A stretch of 64,000 bases of DNA from Streptomyces sp. NBC_00344 (lineage in GTDB: Bacteria > Actinomycetota > Actinomycetes > Streptomycetales > Streptomycetaceae), in assembly GCF_036088315.1 (NCBI RefSeq), contig NZ_CP107996.1:2562501-2626500 (forward strand), read 5' to 3'. The notes beneath the pieces are model-generated. The model ran no database searches. It was not told the origin of the DNA and was given only the letters and a program-made list of their open reading frames with translations. Both the position numbers and the translations under genes were made by a program. This document shows positions 37,189-46,087 of this stretch, piece by piece. Position 1 is the stretch's first letter, and every line of letters begins with the position of its first letter.

Positions 37189-37810
37189 CGACCTGAACCT
37201 TTCGTCCCTCAATGCGGTAGCCGTCACGGGACAGACGCCCCACGACATCGACGAGCAGCTTTCGCTCGACTTCCTTGATGCGCTCGTGAAGAGCGTTTTC
37301 GTCGTCCTGCTCACGGATCTCGACCACGCCCTGCGCGATGATCGGTCCGGTGTCGACGCCGTCGTCGACGAAGTGGACGGTGCAGCCGGTGACCCGCGCG
37401 CCGTACGCGAGCGCGTCGCGTACGCCGTGGGCTCCGGGGAAAGCGGGCAGCAGGGCCGGGTGGGTGTTGACGCAGCGGCCACCGAACGCGGCGAGGAATT
37501 CCTTCCCCACGATCTTCATGAAACCGGCCGAGACGACCAGGTCCGGCCGGTAGGCGGCAGTGGCCTCGGTCAGCGCCGTGTCCCAGGCGTCACGGTCCGT
37601 GTACTCCTTCACCTTGCAGACGAAGGTCGGAAGCCCGGCGCTGTGGGCACGCTCGAGACCGGCGATGTTGTCGCGGTCGGCTCCGACCGCGACGACTTCG
37701 GCGCCGTAGGCGGCCGGATCGTCACCGATGGCATCGAGCAGGGCCTGCAGATTGGTTCCGGAACCGGAGACCAGTACGACCAGGCGGGCGGGAGAGGACG
37801 GGGAGGCCAC
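37160..37810 (-). CDS. purN: Phosphoribosylglycinamide formyltransferase
   Basis: Transfers the formyl group of 10-formyl-THF to GAR in purine synthesis. [20 protein letters not shown] opens the fold. The catalytic Asn, His and Asp are in [19 protein letters not shown] and [19 protein letters not shown] 37810 has GAAAGGG at the right distance and gives 216 aa. It is the first gene of the purN-purH operon, overlapping purH by 29 bp. Confidence 0.95.
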   Translation of the reverse strand: MASPSSPARLVVLVSGSGTNLQALLDAIGDDPAAYGAEVVAVGADRDNIAGLERAHSAGLPTFVCKVKEYTDRDAWDTALTEATAAYRPDLVVSAGFMKIVGKEFLAAFGGRCVNTHPALLPAFPGAHGVRDALAYGARVTGCTVHFVDDGVDTGPIIAQGVVEIREQDDENALHERIKEVERKLLVDVVGRLSRDGYRIEGRKVQVGAHREYGHR

Positions 37811-37876
37811 GGCGGGGCCCTTTCTGGATACGACTTGTGCGGTCGTACGAATGAATCGCATCCCCCGATACGGGGA

Positions 37877-37904
37877 AGTCTACGAATGCGCCGACCGTCG
37901 GCAA
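37877..37904 (-). promoter_or_regulatory. purN promoter
   Basis: On the minus strand TTGCCG (37904-37899) and TAGACT (37882-37877) with a 16-bp spacer, the same -35 and spacing as the glyA promoter. A small hairpin CCCC-GTAT-CGGGG lies at the expected transcription start. Confidence 0.6.
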
Positions 37905-38018
37905 CGATACCGGCACACCGAACGGCCCCCACGGGACGGGGCCACGGCCGGGAGGTAGCGTCTGGGGACAGGATCCGTCTTCCGGACGGGAACCGAACGA
38001 GGGGAAGACGTTCACCAG

Positions 38019-38828
38019 ATGCAGGACCGACGCCACCGCGCGACTCTCCGCACACCACAGCAGGGGCAGAGCTCCCTGCTGCTGCGGGAACGCCGGCCCT
38101 CTTCGACGGAGCCCGACGACAACCCGTTCGCGCCGCCGCCGGAGAACAGGCCCGATCAGCCGTGGCAGCCGCGGCGCCCGGCGAACGGCGACGACGACTC
38201 CTCGTCATCCGATCCATCCTCGCCCCCCGGCCGCGGCAGCCAGTGGAGCCCTGTGCAGCCCGGGCGCCAGGACGGTGGGTTCGGCAGCAACCCCCAGCGG
38301 CAGGGCGACGGCCCGAACGAGCCCGGCGGCGGCAAGGGCGGCCCGGGACCCGGCATGCGCTGGGACCCGAAGGACCCGGTCCAGCGCAGGGCGCGCTATG
38401 CCCTGCTCGCGGGGATGTGGGCGTTCTTCTTCGCTCTCTTCAATCTGCCGCAGGTCGCGCTGCTCCTCGGCGCGCTCGCTCTGTACTGGGGCATCAGCTC
38501 GCTGCGGGCGAAGCCGCAGCAGCGGACCGGCGACCACCCGGCCGTGAATCCTCCGGCCGCCCCGGCTGCCGGGCCGCCTGCCCCGCCGAGCGCACCGCCG
38601 GCCCCGGGGCCGCACTCCGGTTCGGCGAGGCCCCGTACGACGGCGGCCGTGAGCGGTCTGGTGGCGGCGGGACTCGCGCTGCTGATCGTGGCCCTGACCT
38701 TCGCGTCACAGCTGGTGTACCGGGACTACTACAGCTGCGTCGACGACTCGCTCACCAAGCAGGGTCAGCTCGACTGCAACAAGCTGCTTCCGGACTCTCT
38801 GGTACCGGTCCTCGGCACCAAGAAGTAG
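38019..38828 (+). CDS. Membrane protein with long disordered N-terminus, function unknown
   Basis: The 269-aa protein has about 115 residues rich in Pro, Gly, Asp, Ser and Gln, then two helices (YALLAGMWAFFFALFNLPQV, ALLLGALALYWGISSLRAK), a Pro/Ala linker and a third helix (AVSGLVAAGLALLIVALTFA). It ends in an extracytoplasmic tail with two cysteines (YSCVDDSLTKQGQLDCNKLL) that may form a disulfide. It is divergent from purN and convergent with the DUF6350 gene 13 bp away. A conserved streptomycete neighbour of purN, without known function. Confidence 0.75.
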   Translation: MQDRRHRATLRTPQQGQSSLLLRERRPSSTEPDDNPFAPPPENRPDQPWQPRRPANGDDDSSSSDPSSPPGRGSQWSPVQPGRQDGGFGSNPQRQGDGPNEPGGGKGGPGPGMRWDPKDPVQRRARYALLAGMWAFFFALFNLPQVALLLGALALYWGISSLRAKPQQRTGDHPAVNPPAAPAAGPPAPPSAPPAPGPHSGSARPRTTAAVSGLVAAGLALLIVALTFASQLVYRDYYSCVDDSLTKQGQLDCNKLLPDSLVPVLGTKK

Positions 38829-38841
38829 CCCTTCCCGCCGC

Positions 38842-40803
38842 TCAGTCCTCCTCGGGGCGGATCCGCGCCGGGGCCCCTTCCGTCCGCTCCTCCGGAGCGC
38901 GTTCCGTGGTGTGTCCCGCGGCCGCCGGGTCCGGGGCCGGTGTGCCCTCCGGCGCCCGGCCGTCGGCGTCCCCGGTTCCCACGTCCGCCGGGCCGGTGCC
39001 GCCGCCCGCCGCGGGCACGCCGGATGCGGCGGCTCCGGCCGCAGAGTCCGTGGCGGGGCCCGGCCCGGCAGCGGCCGGCGACTCGACGGTTCCGGCCGGT
39101 GCGGTGGCGGAAGCGGCCTCGGGACGTTCGCCGGGAGGCCCGTCGGGGTCGTGCCCGGGAGACTCGTCGTGAACGTGCCCAGGAGGCTCCCTGACCGCGT
39201 CGTCCCCGGCCGCGTCGTCGCAGGTCTCGCCGTCCCCCGCCGCTCCGTCGCGGCCCGCCGCTGCATCCGGCTCTTGCCCGGTGGCCTTCTCGTCGGCGGG
39301 CGCACCCTCCGGTGGTGGCTCCGCCGCACCCCGGGCCCGCGTGGTCTCCGCGGCGGTCTGCGGCGATGCGGCCGGGGAGGCATCCCGAGCGGCTGGTGCC
39401 GCGCTGCTCCGCCATGTCCAGCGCCGTCTTCGTGCCGATGGCGCTTTCGCTGTCTTCGCCGCTGCCTTCGCATCCTTCGCCGCGTCCTTCGCCGCTGCCT
39501 TCGCCGCTGCCTTCGCCGTGTCCTTCACGCGGACCTTCACGGGCCGGCTGCGCCATGCCGTCCAGCCGTACCTGGCCAGTGCGACCGGCAGCGCGGTGAC
39601 CAGCATCCACAGCAGGGCCGCCACACCCGTGCGCCAGGCCACCGGGCCGAAGGAAGCCAGCGTGCCGGTGCCCAGTGGGCCGCCGGCCAGGGCCGCCAGT
39701 GCCGCCGTCATCACGGCGCACCACACGGCCCCCACCGCGGCCGTCTGCACGGTGGAGCGGAGCGCATGGGGGCCTCCGGTGTCGTGGCGAACCCGGGTCG
39801 CGAAGCAACCCGTCACGGCTCCCGCAACCACCGGCACGGCCGCGACCGACCAGGTGAGCGGGGTGCCGCGCCCCTCCGACGGCAGCGCGGCCAGCAGCGG
39901 AAAGTACGGCAGTGCGGGGTTCCCCGCCATCGCGAGCGGCGTCACCGTCGCCCCGGTGCCGAGCGCGAAGCCGGGGCCAAGGGCGTACGACGCGGCCCAG
40001 ACCGCCGCGTTGGGCACCAGCGCGACAGCCAGCAGCAGCACCGCGAACCGGCCCGGCCACACCCCGGTGAGCTGCATCAACGATGTCCGGGCCGCCGCTG
40101 CGTGCCACACCAGCGAACCGCCGACCAGCAGCGCGCCACCGCCCACGAGCACAGACGTGCCGGCGGCCCCCGACCGCAGGGCGGCGACCGCCCAGGGACG
40201 CCGGAGGGAAGTCCGCACGCCGCTGGACACCCCGGCGCGGACCCAGCGGGGAAGCGGCCCCCGAGGGCATCCGCAGCCCCTCCAGACCCCGATCCCGGCC
40301 GCTGCTCCGACAGCGAGCGGCAGATGGATCAGGACGCTCAGCGGCTCGGCGGGCATGGGCCCCCGTTCCGCATACATCAGCACAGCCGCGGTGACCAGGA
40401 GGTAGCCGCAGAACACCGAGAAGAAGGCACCCCGCATGGTCGCGATGGGGCGCCGTTCCTCGGGATCCAGCGCGTCGCGCGCGGCCCGGTAGAGCAGCCA
40501 CATCGGCAGCACCATCAGCATCATCGGTGACACACCGAGCGGAGCCGGGCTGCCGGACAGCGTGTTGTGCCTGGTCAGCTCGACGCCATGGGCGAGCAGC
40601 CACAGCGCGGCGGTGACATGCAGCGCCCCTCCGGGGCCGCTGTCGGGATAGGGGGAACTGATCCACAGCAGCATCACCAGGACGGCCAGCGAGCCGAGAC
40701 CGAGCCCCGCCGCGACAGCGCCCCGCAACACGCAGTGGACCAACGCGGTCGTCCGGCTCCGCAGGGGTGGCAGCAGCGGGCGGTACTCGGTCGTCTGAGT
40801 CAC
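38842..40803 (-). CDS. DUF6350-family multi-helix membrane protein (PerM-like)
   Basis: The 653-aa protein has about ten hydrophobic helices in the first 430 residues (start TTALVHCVLRGAVAAGLGLG), then a cytoplasmic tail of about 220 residues rich in Ala, Pro, Glu and Asp. Between them lies a helical Lys-Ala run (AKAAAKAAAKDAAKDAKAAA) encoded by direct DNA repeats around 39460-39520. The family includes mycobacterial PerM, tied to cell division and persistence. The function here is inferred only from family. The acidic, Pro-rich tail is not conserved. Confidence 0.8.
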   Translation of the reverse strand: MTQTTEYRPLLPPLRSRTTALVHCVLRGAVAAGLGLGSLAVLVMLLWISSPYPDSGPGGALHVTAALWLLAHGVELTRHNTLSGSPAPLGVSPMMLMVLPMWLLYRAARDALDPEERRPIATMRGAFFSVFCGYLLVTAAVLMYAERGPMPAEPLSVLIHLPLAVGAAAGIGVWRGCGCPRGPLPRWVRAGVSSGVRTSLRRPWAVAALRSGAAGTSVLVGGGALLVGGSLVWHAAAARTSLMQLTGVWPGRFAVLLLAVALVPNAAVWAASYALGPGFALGTGATVTPLAMAGNPALPYFPLLAALPSEGRGTPLTWSVAAVPVVAGAVTGCFATRVRHDTGGPHALRSTVQTAAVGAVWCAVMTAALAALAGGPLGTGTLASFGPVAWRTGVAALLWMLVTALPVALARYGWTAWRSRPVKVRVKDTAKAAAKAAAKDAAKDAKAAAKTAKAPSARRRRWTWRSSAAPAARDASPAASPQTAAETTRARGAAEPPPEGAPADEKATGQEPDAAAGRDGAAGDGETCDDAAGDDAVREPPGHVHDESPGHDPDGPPGERPEAASATAPAGTVESPAAAGPGPATDSAAGAAASGVPAAGGGTGPADVGTGDADGRAPEGTPAPDPAAAGHTTERAPEERTEGAPARIRPEED

Positions 40804-40928
40804 CCGGCCATGCTGCCAACGACACGCGCTTTACCGGCGTAACAGGCAAAGGCCGGTCGTGTCACTCAATATATGTTTATGTACTTTTCGGACTGGCGCA
40901 TTGCCATGGGCATCGCAGGGGGCACCTC

Positions 40929-42371
40929 ATGACGAACCTGCCGTCGCCGAAGGACCGGCGCCGGCTCCGCGAGGCCAAGTCGCTGACCGAGAAGGAGCTC
41001 GGCGCTCTGATCGGTGTCACCGCCGCGACCGTACGGGCCTGGGAAGCCGGCCGCACGAATCCGCAGGGGCGCCGTTGCGAGGCTTACGCCCGGGTGCTGT
41101 CGGCCATCGCAGCGGAGTTCTCCGGTCCGGGCGCTGCCTCCGATCCCGGAAGCGGCCCCGGCCGTACGGCCGCCGAGCCGGGCACGAGGACCAGCGGGCA
41201 GGAGCGGGCCGGGGACGCGGCCTCCTCACCACGGCCCGACCCCTCGGCGCCGTCCCGGGCATCCGCGGCACGGACCCGGCCGAGGTCCGCATCGAAGCGC
41301 GCCCCGCGGCCGACAGCGACCACAGCCGTGCGCCACCCCCAGCCCCCTTCGGCAGGCCGGGCGACGGTGACCGCGAAGGTGGACGCCGGGGCCGGCGCGG
41401 CCACGGACACGAGCGGCGCGAGGGACATGAGAACCGAACCCCTCGTGTCCGCACCGCCCGCCACGGCGAGCGGGCCGAGCGCGCCCGAACCGGACACCCA
41501 GCCGCTGCTGTTGCCGGATCCCGGCAGTGAGCCGGCTTCGGCCGATGAGCCCGCTGCCCCGGAGCCCGGGAAGGCCACCCCCGCCGAAGCCTTCGACCTG
41601 CTCTATGCGCGGGCCGCGACCACCCTGGTGCACCAGACGCATCTCCTCACAGGCCGGCGCCGGCTCGCCGAGGAGTCCGTCGAGCGGGCTTTCCATCTGG
41701 CCTGGGAACGCTGGCCCGAGGTCGCCACGGACCGGGATCCGGCCGGCTGGGTGCGCGCGGCAGCATACGAGTACGCGATGTCGCCCTGGCACCGGCTGCG
41801 CCGCGTCAACAAGCAGGCCGACCCGCGGCCCACCGATCCGGAACAGGCCCCACTGCGCAAGGCTCTGCTCACCCTGCCTCCCTGCTACCGGCGCACTCTG
41901 CTGCTCTACGACGGCCTCGGACTCGACCTCCCGGAAACCGCGGCCGAGACCGAGGCGAGTACGCCGGCGACCGCGAACCGGCTTCTGCATGCCAGGGCCG
42001 CGGTCGCGGAGCGGGTACCGGAACTGGAGACACCCGAGCGGCTCCAGGAGCGACTGGGCGCGCTCGCCCTGGCCGGCACCGGGACAGGACTGCCCGCAGC
42101 GGCCGAGGTGCGCACGGGAAGCGAACGCCGGGCTCAGTTCTGGACCAGACTGACCATCAGCTGCGTGGTCCTGCTGACCGTGGCGACGCTCTTCACTCTG
42201 GCCACCGCGCCGACGCACTACGCGCGCCCCACCGGCCCGCCCCAGCGTGTCGGGGGTGTTCCCCCGCGGGGCGGACCGCAGCAGCTGACCCGCGCGGACA
42301 AGAAGCTGTGGAAGAAACTCCGCAGCACGCAGCCGAACGGTCCGGGACCGCTGGTCCCCCGGCCCCTCTGA
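40929..42371 (+). CDS. XRE helix-turn-helix / sigma-factor-like / transmembrane fusion protein
   Basis: A 480-aa three-part protein. Residues 8-55 are an XRE helix-turn-helix (REAKSLTEKELGALIGVTAA, TVRAWEAGRTNPQGRRCEAY). A Pro/Ala/Ser-rich linker runs to about 210. Residues 218-365 look like ECF sigma regions 2 and 4 (FDLLYARAATTLVHQTHLLT, AFHLAWERWPEVATDRDPAG, TLPPCYRRTLLLYDGLGLDL), though region 4 is divergent. One helix at about 403-427 crosses the membrane, leaving about 55 basic, Pro-rich residues outside. ATG 40929 follows GCAGGGGGCACC. A membrane-tethered regulator is the simplest reading. Not a normal sigma factor. Confidence 0.8.
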   Translation: MTNLPSPKDRRRLREAKSLTEKELGALIGVTAATVRAWEAGRTNPQGRRCEAYARVLSAIAAEFSGPGAASDPGSGPGRTAAEPGTRTSGQERAGDAASSPRPDPSAPSRASAARTRPRSASKRAPRPTATTAVRHPQPPSAGRATVTAKVDAGAGAATDTSGARDMRTEPLVSAPPATASGPSAPEPDTQPLLLPDPGSEPASADEPAAPEPGKATPAEAFDLLYARAATTLVHQTHLLTGRRRLAEESVERAFHLAWERWPEVATDRDPAGWVRAAAYEYAMSPWHRLRRVNKQADPRPTDPEQAPLRKALLTLPPCYRRTLLLYDGLGLDLPETAAETEASTPATANRLLHARAAVAERVPELETPERLQERLGALALAGTGTGLPAAAEVRTGSERRAQFWTRLTISCVVLLTVATLFTLATAPTHYARPTGPPQRVGGVPPRGGPQQLTRADKKLWKKLRSTQPNGPGPLVPRPL

Positions 42372-42400
42372 CCGGCCGCGATCGCTGCACGATCGCCCGG

Positions 42401-42424
42401 CTGACCGGCTGACCGGCTGACCGG
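42401..42424. repeat. Three tandem copies of CTGACCGG
   Basis: Three exact 8-bp copies, with a fourth copy at 42368, in the gap between the convergent fusion gene and sucD. Probably neutral slippage; it lies ahead of the terminator hairpin. Confidence 0.6.
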
Positions 42425-42473
42425 CGCGTCCGGCCGGGACGCCCGGCCCGGTGTCCCCGGACATGCGACCGGA

Positions 42474-42499
42474 CCCGTACCCCCTCGCAGGGGTACGGG
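42474..42499. terminator. Bidirectional terminator after sucD
   Basis: CCCGTACCCC/GGGGTACGGG stem of 10 bp with a 6-base loop, 22 bp past the sucD stop, in the gap between convergent genes. Confidence 0.8.
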
Positions 42500-42520
42500 C
42501 CCGGGTCACACGTACAACGA

Positions 42521-43408
42521 CTACGCGCCGGCCAGGATCGCCCGGGCCAGCTTGGCCGTCTCGGTCGGCGTCTTGCCGACCTTGACGCCCGCAGCCTCGA
42601 GCGCTTCCTTCTTCGCCTGCGCCGTGCCGGAGGAACCGGAGACGATGGCGCCAGCGTGGCCCATCGTCTTGCCCTCGGGAGCGGTGAAGCCCGCGACGTA
42701 ACCGACGACCGGCTTCGACACGTTCTTCGCGATGTAGTCGGCCGCGCGCTCCTCGGCGTCGCCACCGATCTCGCCGATCATCACGATCAGGTCGGTCTCG
42801 GGGTCCGCCTCGAACGCCGCCAGGGCGTCGATGTGCGTCGTACCGATGACCGGGTCGCCACCGATGCCGACGGCCGAGGAGAAGCCGATGTCACGGAGCT
42901 CGTACATCATCTGGTAGGTCAGGGTGCCGGACTTCGACACCAGACCGATGCGGCCGGGCTTGGTGATGTCACCCGGGATGATGCCGGCGTTGGACTGACC
43001 GGGGGTGATCAGGCCGGGGCAGTTCGGACCGATGATCCGGGTCTTGTTGCCCTTCGCGCTCGCGTACGCCCAGAAGGCGGCCGAGTCGTGCACCGCGATG
43101 CCCTCGGTGATGACGACCACGAGGCCGATCTCGGCGTCGATCGCCTCGATGACGGCGGCCTTGGCGAAGGCCGGCGGCACGAAGACGACGGAGACGTCGG
43201 CTCCGGTCTTCGCCATCGCGTCCGCCACGGAACCGAAGACGGGCACGGCGCTGCCGTCGAAGTCGACGGAGGTGCCGGCCTTGCGCGGGTTCACGCCGCC
43301 GACGATGTCGGTGCCGTCAGCGAGCATGAGCCTGGTGTGCTTCATGCCGGTGGCACCGGTCATCCCCTGGACGATGACCTTGCTTTCCTTGGTCAGGAAA
43401 ATAGCCAT
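42521..43408 (-). CDS. sucD: Succinate-CoA ligase, alpha subunit
   Basis: With SucC converts succinyl-CoA to succinate, making ATP or GTP in the TCA cycle. The CoA-binding domain opens with [31 protein letters not shown] is conserved, and the phosphorylated His lies in [18 protein letters not shown]. 295 aa, the usual length. It follows sucC by 20 bp in one operon. Confidence 0.96.
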   Translation of the reverse strand: MAIFLTKESKVIVQGMTGATGMKHTRLMLADGTDIVGGVNPRKAGTSVDFDGSAVPVFGSVADAMAKTGADVSVVFVPPAFAKAAVIEAIDAEIGLVVVITEGIAVHDSAAFWAYASAKGNKTRIIGPNCPGLITPGQSNAGIIPGDITKPGRIGLVSKSGTLTYQMMYELRDIGFSSAVGIGGDPVIGTTHIDALAAFEADPETDLIVMIGEIGGDAEERAADYIAKNVSKPVVGYVAGFTAPEGKTMGHAGAIVSGSSGTAQAKKEALEAAGVKVGKTPTETAKLARAILAGA

Positions 43409-43428
43409 GGTGTTGGTGACCTGTTCCC

Positions 43429-44604
43429 TTACTTCGCAGCCGCGAGCTCGGCGGCCTTGTCGGCCGCGCCGTCCATGGTGTCCACACGCTGAACGAGCGG
43501 GTGGTTGGCGTCCGACAGGATCTTGCGACCCAGCTCCGCGTTGTTGCCGTCGAGGCGCACGACGAGCGGCTTGGTGACCGCTTCACCCTTGGACTTGAGA
43601 AGCTCAAGCGCCTGGACGATGCCGTTGGCGACCTCGTCGCACGCGGTGATGCCACCGAAGACGTTGACGAACACGGACTTGACGTCCGGGTCGCCGAGGA
43701 TGATCTCCAGGCCGTTCGCCATGACCTCGGCGGAGGCGCCGCCACCGATGTCGAGGAAGTTGGCGGGCTTGACGTTGTTGTGGTTCTCACCGGCGTAGGC
43801 GACGACGTCGAGGGTGCTCATCACGAGCCCCGCGCCGTTGCCGATGATGCCGACCTCACCGTCGAGCTTGACGTAGTTGAGGTTCTTGGCCTTGGCGGCG
43901 GCCTCGAGCGGGTTGGCCGCTGCCTTGTCCTCGAGAGCCTCGTGCTCGGGCTGGCGGAAGTCGGCGTTCTCGTCCAGCGAGACCTTGCCGTCAAGGGCGA
44001 TGATCTTGCCGTCGCCGGACTTGATCAGCGGGTTGACCTCGACGAGGAGGGCGTCCTCCTTGATGAAGACGGTCCACAGCTTCTGCAGAACGTCGGCCAC
44101 CTGACCGGCGATCTCGGCCGGGAACTTCGCGGCAGCGACGATCTCGGCGGCCTTCTCGGGCGTGCAGCCCTCGTTGGCGTCGACCGGGATCTTCGCCAGC
44201 GCGTCGGGGTTCTCCTCGGCGACGACCTCGATCTCGACGCCGCCCTCGACGGACGCCATGGCGAGGAACGTGCGGTTGGTGCGGTCAAGGAGGAAGGAGA
44301 CGTAGTACTCCTCCGCGATGTCCGCGGTCTGGGCGAGCATGACCTTCTGGACCGTGTGGCCCTTGATGTCCATGCCCAGAATGGCGTCGGCCTTCGCAAC
44401 AGCGTCGGCGGGGTCGGAGGCCAGCTTCACGCCGCCGGCCTTGCCGCGGCCGCCGACCTTGACCTGCGCCTTGACGACGGCCTTGCCGCCCAGACGCTCG
44501 GTCACCTCGCGCGCCGCCTCAGGCGTGTCGATGACTTCACCGGCCAGCACCGGTACACCGTGCTTGGCGAAGAGGTCCCTCGCCTGGTACTCGAACAGGT
44601 CCAC
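43429..44604 (-). CDS. sucC: Succinate-CoA ligase, beta subunit
   Basis: ATP-grasp subunit of succinyl-CoA ligase. [20 protein letters not shown] is the typical start, [18 protein letters not shown] the nucleotide region, VEVNPL and [20 protein letters not shown] later hallmarks. GTG 44604 (AAAGGGACGG upstream) gives 391 aa. First gene of sucCD. A Crp-type palindrome and a candidate promoter lie in the 298-bp gap upstream. Confidence 0.96.
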   Translation of the reverse strand: MDLFEYQARDLFAKHGVPVLAGEVIDTPEAAREVTERLGGKAVVKAQVKVGGRGKAGGVKLASDPADAVAKADAILGMDIKGHTVQKVMLAQTADIAEEYYVSFLLDRTNRTFLAMASVEGGVEIEVVAEENPDALAKIPVDANEGCTPEKAAEIVAAAKFPAEIAGQVADVLQKLWTVFIKEDALLVEVNPLIKSGDGKIIALDGKVSLDENADFRQPEHEALEDKAAANPLEAAAKAKNLNYVKLDGEVGIIGNGAGLVMSTLDVVAYAGENHNNVKPANFLDIGGGASAEVMANGLEIILGDPDVKSVFVNVFGGITACDEVANGIVQALELLKSKGEAVTKPLVVRLDGNNAELGRKILSDANHPLVQRVDTMDGAADKAAELAAAK

Positions 44605-44748
44605 GCGCGTCCGTCCCTTTGCTTTAAATCGTCGCAGTAGTGATCGCGGTTCGTTATCTGCGTGGGCGTGCCGCGATGGGCAACGTGACTGCGCTGTCAC
44701 AAGGGAGGCGTACACGGTGTCCGGGTACGCGGCATGTCCGTCTCGCAG

Positions 44749-44777
44749 GTTATCCCCGTGGGAGCTAGGTCCCTAAA
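44749..44777 (-). promoter_or_regulatory. Candidate sucCD promoter
   Basis: On the minus strand TTTAGG (44777-44772) and GATAAC (44754-44749) with a 17-bp spacer. The start near 44742 gives a leader of about 138 nt. The -35 is poor, which fits activator dependence. Confidence 0.4.
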
Positions 44778-44796
44778 TCGCAGATCACACCTGCGC

Positions 44797-44812
44797 GGTG
44801 ATTACGGTCACA
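44797..44812. promoter_or_regulatory. Crp-type binding site upstream of sucCD
   Basis: TGTGACCGTAATCACC (minus strand) matches the Crp/FNR-family pattern TGTGA-N6-TCACA at nine of ten positions. Its centre is about 62 bases before the predicted start, the standard class I activator position. Streptomycetes encode a Crp; that it binds here is inference. Confidence 0.5.
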
Positions 44813-44902
44813 GGTCACCCGCCCGGGCCCGGCAGCACCCGCGCGACCAGGAACCCCCCGGTGAGCTGCGACGATGCGGTCTGTGACCGGTCGGTGGACG
44901 CT

Positions 44903-46087
44903 CTAGGGGCGGGCCGGGAGCGTGTCCGGCAGGTCGCCCGGGGTGACCGACGACACAAGCGGCCGTTTCTCGATCGCCGCCGCCATCACCTCGGGGAACA
45001 GGTCCGGCGTGCAGGCGAAGGCCGGTGCGCCCAGGTCGGCGAGCGCCGCCGCGTGTTCGTGATCGTAGGAGGGCGCCCCCTCGTCGGAGAGCGCCAGCAG
45101 GGCAACGAACTGCACACCCGACGCCTTCATCGCCGCCACCCGCTTGAGCATCTCGTCCCGTATGCCTCCCTCGTAGAGGTCGCTGATCAGCACGACCACG
45201 GTGTCGGCGGGGCGGGATATCTGCGACTGGCAGTACGCGAGGGCCCGGTTGATGTCGGTGCCGCCGCCCAGCTGGGTGCCGAAGAGGACATCGACCGGGT
45301 CGTCGAGCTGTTCGGTCAGGTCGACGACCGCTGTGTCGAAGACGACCAGGCGGGTGGTGATGGAACGCATCGAGGCAAGCACCGCACCGAAGACGGAGGC
45401 GTACACGACCGAGGACGCCATCGAGCCCGACTGATCGATACAGAGGATGACGTCCTTCCTCACCGACTGCGATGCGCGGCCGTATCCGATGAGCCGTTCC
45501 GGGACGACGGTTCGGTACTGGGGGAGGTAGTTCTTCAGGTTGGCGCGGATGGTGCGGTCCCAGTCGATGTCCCGGTGGCGCGGTCTGCTGATTCTGGCCG
45601 ACCGGTCCAGCGCACCGGTGAGGGTGGCCCTGGTACGTGCCGCCAGCCGCTTCTCCAGGTCCTCGACCACCTTGCGGACCACGGCGCGGGCGGTCTCCCT
45701 GGTCGTCTCCGGCATCGCCTTGTTGAGTGAGAGGAGTGTGCCGACCAGGTGCACGTCCGCCTCGACGGCCTCCAGCATCTCCGGTTCCAGCAGCAGCGCC
45801 GACAGACCCAGCCGTTCGATGGCATCGCGCTGCATCACCTGGACGACGGAGCTGGGGAAGTAGGTACGGATGTCGCCGAGCCAGCGCGCCACGGAGGGTG
45901 CGGACGCACCCAGCCCGGCCGATCGGTCGCCGCCGCGGCCGGCCGGTCTGCGACCGTTCCCGTAGAGCCCGTCCAGCGCATGGTCCATCGCGGCGTCCTT
46001 CCCGCCCAGCGATACACCGGTGCCTTCCGCGGCTCCACCGCCGAGCACGAGCCGCCAGCGCCGCAGCCGTTCATCCATCGCGTTCAT
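44903..46087 (-). CDS. VWA-domain protein of a MoxR-associated module
   Basis: The 394-aa protein has an N-terminal helical region and a C-terminal von Willebrand factor A domain with an intact metal site: DQSGSMASS (DxSxS), a Thr in GGGTDINRAL and an Asp in LISDLYEGG. VWA proteins paired with MoxR ATPases act as metal-dependent adaptors, as in RavA-ViaA. Its start overlaps the DUF5682 stop by 4 bp (ATGA). It is the last gene of moxR-DUF5682-VWA. Confidence 0.92.
   Translation of the reverse strand: MNAMDERLRRWRLVLGGGAAEGTGVSLGGKDAAMDHALDGLYGNGRRPAGRGGDRSAGLGASAPSVARWLGDIRTYFPSSVVQVMQRDAIERLGLSALLLEPEMLEAVEADVHLVGTLLSLNKAMPETTRETARAVVRKVVEDLEKRLAARTRATLTGALDRSARISRPRHRDIDWDRTIRANLKNYLPQYRTVVPERLIGYGRASQSVRKDVILCIDQSGSMASSVVYASVFGAVLASMRSITTRLVVFDTAVVDLTEQLDDPVDVLFGTQLGGGTDINRALAYCQSQISRPADTVVVLISDLYEGGIRDEMLKRVAAMKASGVQFVALLALSDEGAPSYDHEHAAALADLGAPAFACTPDLFPEVMAAAIEKRPLVSSVTPGDLPDTLPARP

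Noticed and set aside
33994..37278. A 1094-codon plus-strand open frame over folD, the RDD gene and purH
   Set aside because: It crosses three well-supported genes, a perfect terminator hairpin and the sense RDD gene in another frame; not a real protein.
42368..42424. CTGACCGG repeats as a regulatory array
   Set aside because: They lie between a stop codon and a terminator of convergent genes, with no promoter nearby; slippage is the simpler explanation.
43501..44640. A 379-codon plus-strand open frame over sucC
   Set aside because: Antisense shadow of sucC, rich in Asp/Val/Leu/Gly, with no ribosome site and no family resemblance.
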